From Perilla frutescens (Eukaryota; Streptophyta; Magnoliopsida; Lamiales; Lamiaceae): a DNA stretch of 64,000 nucleotides. The stretch is from contig BRKX01000013.1 of NCBI GenBank assembly GCA_026008535.1, positions 57,237,726-57,301,725 of the forward strand. Direction: 5' to 3'. The first letter of the stretch is position 1, and each line of letters starts with the position of its first letter. The position numbers and the translations under genes were made by a program. Under the pieces are notes generated by a model. The model did not search any database, was not told the DNA's origin, and saw nothing but the letters and a program-made list of their open reading frames with translations. Shown piece after piece: positions 1 through 10,491 of this stretch.

Positions 1-1104
1 AAAGGGATTAATGACATTCTTGAGTTTGATGGATATTTTATCCCAAGTAGAGAACATCTTATCAACTGCATGCGGAATGCTAGGATATTCTCTAAGTTTG
101 ATTGCAAGTCAGATTTCTACCAGATTCGCATGGACGAGGAAAGCAAAAGGTTTACGGCCTTTTCAACACCACAAGGGCATTACGTTTGGAATGCAATGCT
201 GATGGGATTAGCCAACGCACCTCAAATATTTCAAAGGAAGATGAATAATCTTTTTAAAGATTATTTCTCTTTTATGTTTGTCTATATTGATGATATTCTA
301 ATTGCATCAAAAAATATAGATGAACACCTCAATCATCTGGAGATCTTTGCAGATGTTTGTCATAAACAGGGCCTTGTGGTGTCAGAAAAGAAGGCAGTAA
401 TAGCCACCCAGAATATGGAGTTTCTGGGAATCGATGTAGATGAATCATGAATTATTCTGCAAAATCATATTGTAGAAAAGGTGCAGAAGTTCCCTAATGT
501 TCTCAAAGAAAAGAAGCAACTACAGAGTTTTCTGGGAGTTGTCAATTTTGCAGGAATATTTATAAAAAATCTTGCAAATCATAGAAATGTGTTCAGTAAC
601 CTTCTAAAGAAGGATACCCCACTTGTGTGGACAAACGAGCATCAACAAGGAATCAGATAGCTAAAGGAGATATGCAGAAATCTTCCAAAACTGGCCATAC
701 CACAAGATGAGGATGAATTGATCCTCTATACAGATGCAAGTGATCATTGATGGGCAGCCGCGCTTACAAAGATCACACCTAACGGAGAGGAGCCCTGTAG
801 ATATTGCAGTGGTCTCTTTTCAGATAGCGAGGCCATTCGATGGCATATCAACGAAAATGAGTTCTTTGTAGTTCGGAAGGCATTTAAAAAATGGCCTTTG
901 TTCCTCTTCGCGAAGAAATTCACTCTAAAATTTGATAACACACAAGTTAAAGCTTTCTTGAAAAATAAAATTGAATCTAAACCCGAGAAAGCTAGACTAA
1001 TAAGATGGCAAGATGAATGTCAATATTATTTATTTGACATTATTGTGATAAAATCTCATGAAAATATTCTTGCAGATTTTCTAACAAGAGATGGAAGCGA
1101 TTGA
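1..1104 (+). pseudogene. Endogenous caulimovirid pol fragment (reverse transcriptase-RNase H)
   Basis: This is the C-terminal part of a plant pararetrovirus polymerase, cut at its left side by the window edge. One plus-strand frame (frame 1) runs from about 70 to the stop at 1102-1104. It shows a reverse transcriptase palm with the YIDD catalytic motif near 286-297, then a connection segment, an RNase H start (YTDASD) near 730-745, and the characteristic C-terminal ADFLTR near 1072-1089. The frame is broken by in-frame stops at 448-450 (TGA), 658-660 (TAG) and 748-750 (TGA), so it is an inactive relic. No integrase follows, unlike LTR retrotransposon pol genes, which supports Caulimoviridae. 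The genus cannot be fixed from this piece. Confidence 0.85.
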
Positions 1105-1757
1105 GGTCGATGCCATCATGACTGCGCAAAGGCACTTCAGTGAAAATATGGAGTTGCTTCAGCATGAGTGGAACGAGCTTATTCTTCATGCTGAACAAGC
1201 AGGGAGAATACAACGAGCTGGCCAAAATAAGGTCGAAGAGCGATTACGAGCGTGTATAAAGAGCAAAGGACAACTCTGGTCAGCTATGCACGAGCCACTC
1301 CTCCGGGCCATCAAGTCACCATTGATGAAAGGAGAGATTGCAGTACCGGCCTATAAAACGGAAGCAGAGGATTCAAATACCCCTAGCACGAGCTCTAAGC
1401 AGGTGTTTTCTACAGAAACACAGACTCTAGAGAAAATTGAGGGTCAGGAATTACACTCTGAACCATCAAGTCAACCCAGCATCTCTGGGGTAAAAGAGGG
1501 AGAGATTAACCTTAGGCCAATGACTGGTACCTCTAATGTTAATATTAACAAGTTAGAAGTTTCTATACTAGACAGGGAATCAATCCATCCAAAACTAAGA
1601 TAGATGTCTCTGGAAAGTATCCAAGAGTGTGGATGTTACCAGGAACCAATCCACACGAGGTCAAGCAATGGTATGATTTTGGGGCCTTAGCTTCAATTCA
1701 AACCATGTCCCCGGCGTTTCCAGAAATCAAGTGTCTACCCAAGTGGATACAGGAAGC
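1091..1757 (+). pseudogene. Endogenous caulimovirid ORF downstream of pol, 5' part
   Basis: An ATG at 1091 overlaps the end of the polymerase frame by 14 bases, the tight coupling usual between caulimovirid ORFs. Frame 2 stays open to the TAG at 1601-1603 and gives a hydrophilic protein rich in Ser, Glu and Gln with a helical N-terminus. The coding sense then continues in frame 1 (from about 1600), which indicates a one-base indel just before the stop. The reading ends abruptly at 1757, where the LTR of a Ty3/gypsy element begins; GAAGC at 1753-1757 is the left copy of its target-site duplication. The position after pol matches the transactivator/viroplasmin ORF or the second ORF of florendoviruses. 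I cannot choose between them. Confidence 0.6.
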
Positions 1758-3334
1758 TGACGCGCGGTTGTTTCGCGCTCAAAAATATATTTGTAAACTC
1801 CTGTGCCCACAGCGAGCGTAGCTAGCCAATGAGTACGGGTCGATCCCATAGAGAGCTGTTGCGATTTTATCTTCAAGTAACCAATCACAAAGAGGGTTTG
1901 GTGTTGTCACTAAACTAAATTTAAATCTGCAAAAGAAACTAAAGAAAATATCAAATAACAAAAGGTTCTGGCATTTGAACTAGAATTTAGTTTAAACATA
2001 AAACAACTCGATCATGGGCACACCGATTTTCATACATGATAGATCATCTAGTTATGGTGACCGGATTCCTCTCTGCGTCTCCTCATCCATCCTTTCATTT
2101 TAGGTTTAAAAGTGATTCCTCTTCGATTAAACCCCTAACCAGTTACCCACCTTCCGATTCCTCTAAGAGATGTAAGCAAACAAGCAGCAGTGTGCCCTAG
2201 ACGGACCCAAATCTGTTGTGTTCAACTGATTCCTCTTGTGCCCACAACACCCTATTAATTCCCTTATTACTATATGAACCGACACACAGTCACGATTCGC
2301 CAATTCAATTAATAGTGGTGTGCCCTCTTACCTAACGAGTGATCAGCCACATTGGGCATTTCAGACACACACTCACGTGGAACAAGGCTCAAGAATCAAC
2401 GGAAATTTATCATGCATTATTATGCCCATTTTGGCCTCACGAGTCCAGATTTATGCTCAAACCAATTTCATTGTTCAAATGCCAGAATTTAAGATCTAGC
2501 TGAGAAGGCTAGACATAATGAAAATTGCAGAAATTAAAGACATAAAATAAACAAATACTTACTGAATTAATTAAGCAAAAACTCAACTCCAACGTCGAGA
2601 AACATAAATATAACTTAAGTCCCGAAGGTTTAAGACCTTTCGGATTGTTTTTTTTGGCTTTCTAAGCAGCGTACGGAAAATAAAATGCAGAAATATAAAA
2701 TGTAGAATTCTTTCAGACTCACTAAAGATTGTTTTCCCAGTAATTAAACTTGCTTAAATAATTACATTTCCGAGTGGGGTTTCCCCCACAGGCGGGGGTC
2801 TTCTGCTGAAATTCCCGAACGACGTGCGCTCTCTGATCGGTTTGGATAAGCTTCAATTTTATCAAATCCCTATTTTTTAGGGATTGCACTTTATCTCTTC
2901 GTTTGAGCTTATCTCTTCGTTGCCGCGCCTTCTAGGAGTCCAGCTTAGTTCCAACTCTCCTTCCGAAACGTAGTTATCTTCCACCATCTCTCCTCCAACT
3001 AATTTCCGAGTTTCACGGGAATGCCCATTCTGACCTGTGGTCGAGTCTGTGCGAGTACTATGGGCACGGCATCATCTGTCAGTCCCATCCGTATCTGATA
3101 TGCCCACTTCACCGACCGAATATGGGATGGATACTGAAGAAGCCCCCTGTGTCTCTGAAGAACATATGTGTGAGATAAACGTGAATAACTGGGCATAAAA
3201 TGCCCCTTCCGCTAAACTCGACTCTTGAAATGCCCTTTGAATGCAACCTAGTTCTTTTCGACTCAAAACACACTAAAAATGACATTTATAGAGGATAAAA
3301 TACCCATAAAAACACGAAATAAATGGACTTATCA
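1758..3334 (-). repeat. 3' LTR of the Athila-like element
   Basis: This 1577 bp copy aligns along its whole length with 23086-24679. It begins TG and ends CA on the plus strand. The DNA just inside it (about 3335-3352) reads as a weak purine-rich tract on the minus strand, where the polypurine tract should lie. It contains an unusual number of TGCCC/GGGCA words (13 by hand count). Confidence 0.92.
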
Positions 3335-4512
3335 CACCCACACACTTTAAGCATGATTGTCCTCAAGCATGGGGTGCAACGCATCTAGAAAAACAAAAGA
3401 AAAGAAAAGAGAAAAGAAACAGACACAAGACACAAGCATGCAAATTGTCACTCAGCGTGGTCACATCAGAAATAATCCAACAAAATTGCAAAGTTTCAGC
3501 ATACCAAAAATAGGTCAAAAATGAGTTTAGCTTGGTGTTCCTTACAGACTCTCTTCACTCAGTGTATAAACTCAATTCAGCTGCAATTCTGCACAAATTC
3601 GTCCCATAGGTTTGCCAAAGTTCTGCTGTTCATTCTCCAGAAACCATGATGCATTAGTATCAATAGGGCTTTTTAGGCTACAGCGGGCATTTCAAGTGGG
3701 AGGGGTTTTTATTGATTGTACAGACCCCTCCCCAGCTCTTTTCTATTCACTACCCTACTGTGCCCTGTTCAGACACTGAATTTTTCTTATTTTGGGCATT
3801 CTGAACACTTAAGACTAGGGGGATTTTTATTCATACTCTTTTTTTTTCTTTTTTCTTTTTTTCTTTTTCTAATCATTTTTTTCTCGTTTTTTTTATATTT
3901 CTTCCTCCTATCTTTTCTAGTCATTCATATATACTTTCCCAAAAACAACTATGCCTTCCCCATTTTTTCTTTTCAGGTTTTATAATACCCTGGCTAAGTT
4001 TAAACCATCCCAAAATAAAGAATCGACCAGGGTATTTTATAGGCTCAAAGGGGCTGCAAGGGCTGTGTCATTGGTGGAAGTTATTTTATTTCTGTGGCTC
4101 AGCAAAAACATGGCCTATCTCATCTATATGTGCATCAACAATTCCCAGAATTAAACGCAGAACAAAGGTAAATTCTAGAACTCATAAGCACAGAATTATT
4201 CCCACTCATGAATGAAAGAAAACTGTAAAATGAAACATACAGCATATAGGCTCAAGTCTCACAGGGCATGCTAAACTTGTTCGTCATCCCTATCTTAACT
4301 GGGCATGCTGATTTTTCTTTAAAGCAATTAAAGTTGGATCATTACGTGAAATGCCCACACAGACTCACTGAATAGCATGCTTTGACTCAACTACCCACCT
4401 ACACACTTTGCAACTTACAAAGTGTGAACACAGACTCAAACAAATTAACAACAAAAAAAACAGAAAAAAAAAACAAAACATAACCTAATCTACAAGGACA
4501 GAAAGAACCAGG
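3335..4512 (-). other. 3' untranslated region of the Athila-like element
   Basis: This stretch lies between the stop of the extra ORF and the 3' LTR. It holds no convincing coding sequence. A low-complexity T-rich stretch occupies about 3835-3915 (A-rich in the element sense), and a short A-rich stretch lies at 4440-4485. TGCCC/GGGCA words remain frequent. Confidence 0.6.
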
Positions 4513-6453
4513 CTAGTCGGTTGCAGGCGTTGGGTAAGAGAACCCAACATGTTTGAAATAGGCCTTCAGGTCTGCTTCGATTCGGGTCAGTTTTTCATTG
4601 GTCTGGAACTGGGCATTCTCGATCAACTCAAGCCTTCTCATGATCACTGCGACTGGGTGCTCCTTCTGCGGTGCCTTCCCTGCTGGTGGTTTTCTCGACG
4701 AACCTGCCATTGCTAAAAGCATGCTCGAGGGGTCTGCCCCCGGCACAAAGAAAATAGGTTTTCCATCCTCATCGTCAACCACATCTTGCATCCACCTCAA
4801 AAAGTTAAGATCAAAATATTCACGGGGAAGGGGGATTAAATCAGTAGCATGTAAATGAAGGAGCCTATGTCTGACAGCAATTTGGGTGATCAATTGGGCA
4901 CAAGAAATACGATGCCTAGGGTGTGTTTTAATCTCCCTAAAGTGTGCAATGGCCACAGAGCCAAAATTAATTTTGATTTTATGCACCATGCACCACAAAA
5001 TAAACAGATCTTGATTAGTGATTGAATTAGAGCTATCCTTACAGTCGAAGAAGTTATAGGCCAACACCCTATGGCAAAATCTCAAAGCATCGTTATTTAG
5101 GCAATACCCCTTTGTGGATCCGCTTTGAAAAACGGATCCATCCCCAATATCAACCCATTTTGCATCGACGCCTTCTGCAGAGTCGGGCACTACAGTCACG
5201 ACATCGACATACTTCTCATCCTGGAGGCCCAAATATGTCACGATGCCCAACAGCATGTTCAAATCATCAGCCGACATAGAAAAACTCCTACCCATCAGTT
5301 TAAAAGATAAAACCCTAGTAGATGTAGTAGGCTTATTCACAGCTTTAATTTTCAAATTTTGGACAAAATCACGAGACATAGAAGCAAAAATCACACATTC
5401 CATATCTAGAAAACACTCCCAACCGATTGCAGCAAACAAGTTCCTTACCTTCTACTCTATACCAAGAGCTGCGAGCCTCTCACGGTGGACTCCCTTTGAG
5501 TTTATAATGCCCCTGACTGGTGGTGGGCCACTGCTGGGCTTACTTGGTGTGGGGCTCCCCACCCCTCTGCCCCTTTTGCGCACAGAGGCTGAAGTGCCCA
5601 CTTCAGCCTTCCTCTTCCGTGAAGAGGCCTCTCCAGCCAGCTTGGCTCTAGATTTTACACTCACAGATTTCCCCACCCTTCGCCTGGGTAAGGAGTCATC
5701 CGAAGGCTCTTCAGTGCCTCCCTGAGTTTGGGAGGGCGCACTGGTTTCTTGCTGCTCCTGCTCTTCTTCGGTATGCCCTTGCTAGGATACTTCTGGCTGC
5801 TCGGTTGGCTTTGAAGTGGGCTCGCCAACCTTCCTTTTGCCATTTGCTTTCTCCATTGCCCGCTTCTTGATATCAACGGGTGCCTCATCCTCTTCTTGTT
5901 GTTCAAAAAGCGGTATCTTCTCCAGTTGTGGCTCAGTCTCGATGTCTTCGATTTCAGTCAAATACTTATCCAAATCAGTATCTTTGTATGCTTCCTCTTC
6001 ACCCTATTCTATTCCTTCAACTTCCTCTCCTTCTTCGTCATCCTCCAAGTCCTCGATCTCTACCGATGGTACAGGGGTCGGAGCCCTAGTCGACTTTTTA
6101 GCCTTCTTCTTCTCAGCCCCCTTTTTAGGCTTTAGTTCAGGCTCTTCAGTAGCCTCTTCATCTTGCATGCCCTCTGCAGTAGCCTCATCATCTTGCTGCT
6201 CCGTTTGAGTCGTAGTCGTAGAACTTTTCTCAGTCACCTCAACCTCAGGCGCAGGCTCCTTCTCCGGCGGAGTCTCCTTGGAAGGTTTGCTCGAAGTGGC
6301 TGCCTCAGACGCAGCTTTCTCCTTAGGCTTGGCAGATGGTTTCTTTACGACCTTGGCTGGAGCAAGCTCTTCAGAGACAATAGGAGTCTCAAATTCCAAG
6401 CGTGTCTTTGGTCCAGCCTTGGGTGCAACCTTCTTTCCTCTGGTCTTCACCAT
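4513..6453 (-). pseudogene. Athila-type downstream ORF (env-position, plant transposon protein domain)
   Basis: One minus-strand frame runs from ATG 6453 to the stop at 4513 and is interrupted only by three in-frame amber codons (6004-6006, 5782-5784, 5452-5454). The first two thirds is a low-complexity, highly charged region rich in Lys, Glu, Pro, Ser and Thr, probably disordered. After the third stop comes a folded-looking segment of about 310 residues starting near 5451. It has a Trp-Glu-Cys-Phe start, a RDFVQNL motif and an LNMLLGI motif, the pattern seen in the 'putative plant transposon protein' domain found after pol in Athila elements. A weak coiled coil lies near the C-terminus. No signal peptide or membrane helix was seen, so calling it an envelope gene is not supported. 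Its function is unknown. Confidence 0.6.
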
Positions 6454-6946
6454 TGTTGAGCTTTAGAGTTTTCAAAATTTAGGGTTACAGAAGAATAAAC
6501 GAGAGAGAAAGAGCTATGATTTTTGAAATAGACAAGTGAAAGTGATAGTGGGGATTTTGTGGGGTAAGGCTTTTATAAAAAAAATCACTGTTCATGATTT
6601 GACTTGAGACTCTTCAGATTCCTTAGGAGTCTCCCAGATCAGTATGCCCTATGCTAATGGATAAGCCTTATCCCCTGAAAAATCGGAACAAACTTTATCT
6701 CTTCAGAGTGCCTAACTTTAGAATCCCTATTTTCAAGGGATTTATTTTATCTTCATCTTTCTCTTTCATTATCTAAACCTGCAAACACCATACTTATCCA
6801 AAACAAGCGTAAAATTGCTCCCTAAACTAGTTTAATTAACTGGAAAACTTATTTAAACTAAATAAAAATGAATTAAGACAAATAAATACCTGGGCTACCT
6901 CTCAGTAGCGCCCTAGTTATTGTCGTGGGCACGACATCACTCCAGA
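6454..6946 (-). other. Spacer between integrase and the downstream ORF
   Basis: This is about 490 bases of AT-rich DNA with no ORF on either strand. In the element sense it follows the integrase stop and precedes the ATG of the downstream ORF, so it may carry splice or promoter signals for that ORF. None is clearly recognisable. Confidence 0.5.
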
Positions 6947-7718
6947 TCAGGTGTAAGTGGGCTCCGCGAGCCAGATCACTGTGACATCTTCGTCAGAGTG
7001 CCTAAGGTAAGCTTTCACACGGTGACCATTCACTTTAAAGCGCCCTCCAGTATCGGGATTTATCAGCTCAATTGCCCCATTTGGGCATTCTGCATACACC
7101 TCAAATGGACCAACCCACTTGGTCTTTAGTCCTCCTCCCATAAGCTTGAACCTTGAGTGGTACAAAAGCACTTTCTGTCTTGGGATGAATCTCTTCTTTC
7201 GAATTACTTGATCATGGAGCCTTTTCATTTTTTCCTTGTACAGCACCGAATTATCATAGGCCTCCATTCTCATTTCCTCCAGCTCTTGAATTTGAAATTT
7301 CCTGAAATGCCCAGCGGCGTCATGATCCATATTCAGCTTTTGAAGTACCCATCGTGCTTTGTGTTCTAACTCGACTGGCAGGTGGCAACACTTTCCAAAT
7401 ATCAACCTATATGGGGATATCCCAATTGGAGTCTTGAATGCAGTTCGGTATGCCCACAGGGCATCTTCTAGATGTACACTCCAATCTTTTCAGTTCAGAG
7501 CCACAACCTTCCCAAGAATGGCTTTAATTTCTCGATTTGAGACTTCAGCTTGGCCATTTCCTTGGGGATGGTAAGGTGTGGTGACCCTATGGTGAACCCC
7601 ATACTTCTTCAATAATCTTTCCAGCGTTTGGATGCAAAAATGGGTCCATTGATCACTGATGATGGACCTGGGCACACCAAACCGACTAAAAATGTGGGAT
7701 TTCAGAAATGCGGCTACT
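6947..7718 (-). pseudogene. Integrase C-terminal half of the Athila-like element
   Basis: This is the continuation of the integrase after the copia insertion. It begins at the target-site duplication and reads into the core domain with the second catalytic Asp (IISDQ, near 7660) and the catalytic Glu (NREIK, near 7530), then the C-terminal domain with the GPFEVY-type segment near 7055-7075. One in-frame TGA at 7490-7492 lies just after the core, at a position where related elements usually have Arg before Lys-Asp-Trp. The Gly after Asp-Gln in the core is replaced by Trp. The N-terminal half lies at 18372 onward. Confidence 0.85.
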
Positions 7719-7723
7719 ACCCT

Positions 7724-9100
7724 TGTTGGGGTTATTTCGAATTAAACCACCGTAGGATCATTTGGTTGTTCATTAATCATGTTCATGCAAATCATAATTT
7801 TATGTAACATGCATGTTTATCACAGTCTATTCAAAAGGCATGCAAAGCAGATTCGAATCTAATAAAGTGGAAGACATAGAAAATGAATCTACTTACAAAT
7901 CGATAGACGGTCTGTGGACAAGATTAAAGATCTAATCTTGCTGTTGAATGAAACAAAAGTTGGCGCCACCTATGTCACACATGGCCACTGCACAATTCCA
8001 CTCCAAGATCTTCTGTTGTATTCTCGGACTGTATCTAGATTCAGAGTGAGCTGAAATCTACTAGATAGAGTTGTGAAATCTGTGGATAACTTTGAGAGAC
8101 AAAGAGGGGCTGATTTCTTATGATTATTATCTACAAATTTTCGTGCCCCCCTCCCCTTATATATAGGAGGGGCGAAAATTTCATGTTCCAGCCCTATTGG
8201 GCTGGGCCTCTATCTCAAGTTCAATATCCAGTCCACTATCAGTCAATTGGGCTACAACAGGGATCTAGAAGAATATTAAATTGGCCTACTAATTTATTTA
8301 ATATCCAATATCCAATAAACCTAGGATATAATTAAATATATTAAGTTTTACTTTTATTCCACTAAAGAAGTAAAACTGACCTACCAATTTAATACATATT
8401 TACGAATATGCTTTCTCCTTTAGTCCAGCCATTCCCCGTGTTTAAGATATAATGTTCATTAATTAATTATGTCAGCCTCTGATAGCTATAATTAATTAAC
8501 ATCTAAAACCTTGAGTAGTACAACACAAGCTTTATTCATGTACGGAATAAATTCCACCTGCAGGGTTTCAACATGAACTTGTGTTTCCTCAAGAGAACAT
8601 CATCAACCTGTCTCACCAGGACACGGTGCTCATGCATACTGCTTGAGACATCATGTATACATTTTTATTACCCAAGATATCGAATTCGATCTACGAAAAG
8701 ATCTCACTCATTGAGAAATCAAAGTAATAAACAACGCACACATATACTCGCCAATATCACCTGAGTTCAGAATCCGAACTCTGTGGATCTTTATTCTCTC
8801 AGTAACTGGGTCAGAGACAGAGAATAGTATCCTATCGTGATCCTCCTCAATACACTAACGAGTGTACTAGAAAAATCAGTTAGTCAAGATAAACTAACTT
8901 ATCAGATTATTCTACGGTGTACCGATGGTGTGTTCAGGACCATCTAAGCCGTGAGCTCTTTAATACATTATGTAACGACCCAGATCTTTTTAAAATTAGT
9001 CGTTACCTTTTTATAAAATGTGGTTCAAAAATATTATTTATTAGTGCATGTTAATTTAAAATATTTTGTTACGTGTCTATAGGTCGCGCCTACATTATTA

Positions 9101-9132
<32 letters not shown>

Positions 9133-10415
9133 GTGGTAAATATTATTTTAAGTATTTGATTTTATCCTCCAAAAAACTTAACTCTATATTTTATTTATAG
9201 CACAATATTTATTTTGTTTAGCCCAAAGATTATTTAATTCAATTTTATGCCCGAATAGAATCATTTGAGGTTGTCTTCTTTATGAAAAGTAACGGTTAGC
9301 ATGCAGGAGGTTGATTTCATCTCCAAATTTAATTGCTAAATAAGTGAACGATCTTTCATCTTCTCAAATATTTATTTGGTTAATTAAATTGGAGACCTTT
9401 CCATTGAGCATAAGCTTAGTATAAATGGAGCCTTGTTTTCATTAGTTTAACACACCAAAAGCAAGTTCAATTCTATCTTTTGAAAGAGGTAAAATTTGCA
9501 CATGCATTATGTTAAGGAAGGTGTGTGTGTGTGTGTGTGTATCATTCCTTTGATTGTTTTAGAGTTGGGTTTGGGCATTCTTTTTAAATAAAGTACATGC
9601 ATCATTATTTTAAAATTTCAAATTATATTATTTTATTAAATCATAGTGTTCATGCAAATTATTTTAAACTTATTATAATGATTTATTTATATTTATCTAA
9701 TTATTTATTTATTTATTATATTTTATGTTAATGTTTATATATTTATATTTAATAGGCCGCGCGTGGACGTAACTAACCAGTATTATTTTTCAAAGTCAAG
9801 TTTAAGTCAAGGTGGGGAATACGATGTGACGCACATTATTATTTATCCTTGTTATGCTTTTATGTAGGTTCATATTATTAACCTACGGGTTACAAGTATT
9901 ATTGGTTGACGAGCTGCATATGTCTCGATATATTATTAGCCATGAGCTACCCATATTATAATTTGTTATAATTGTATAACTTGGATAAATGTGTTCACCA
10001 TTGAGTCAATAGCACTCACCCCAAAGCTATTACATTTTTCAGGTTGATGATTTACTCGGGCGATGTGCGTGGTGACGTGTGATGATGGATTTCCAAAGAG
10101 TTTTTATTATTTATCTTCCGTTGTATTAAAGTTAAATATTTTATATTTTAACAAAAGTGACGTCCATTCTTTATTATTGCTATTATTTTATATTACGAAA
10201 ATTGGGGCGTGACACATTACAAGGTTCTAATGATATGATCTTACCGTGTGACTCCCCACACCATATCATCTACAATGTAAGTATATGGAACATTGCATAA
10301 AACAATTACAGAACATAATCTAAATGCAAACAGTGACTGCAATAACTTTCATTTCATATCATCATATCATCAAAAAAGTATACAAAGAAAAGTCTTCCAG
10401 TATACAAAACTAACA
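7724..10415 (-). repeat. 3' LTR of the nested copia element, itself interrupted
   Basis: This LTR is 2692 bp because a 1244 bp solo LTR plus a 5 bp duplication sits at 8971-10219. Without them it is 1443 bp, matching the 1442 bp partner at 16925-18366. Confidence 0.93.
8971..10214. mobile_element. Solo LTR inserted in the copia 3' LTR
   Basis: This is a 1244 bp insertion absent from the partner copia LTR, which supplies the empty site at about 18165-18175. It starts TGTAACGACCC and ends GGGGCGTGACA, an imperfect inverted terminal pair, and is flanked by CATTA at 8966-8970 and 10215-10219. There is no ORF. It contains an ATT microsatellite near 9103-9133 and a GT run near 9522-9541. The termini resemble chromovirus-type Ty3/gypsy LTRs; that assignment is inference. 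It represents an LTR-LTR recombination remnant. Confidence 0.88.
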
Positions 10416-10491
10416 ATCTCCCACTTATACTTGAAGCATGTCTTTCAAGCATAATAACTAACTGGCAAACTCTCTAATCTAAACTATCAAC

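Noticed and set aside
5243..6466. Several plus-strand ORFs rich in Ser and Leu
   Set aside because: They are mirror frames of the charged low-complexity half of the Athila downstream ORF.
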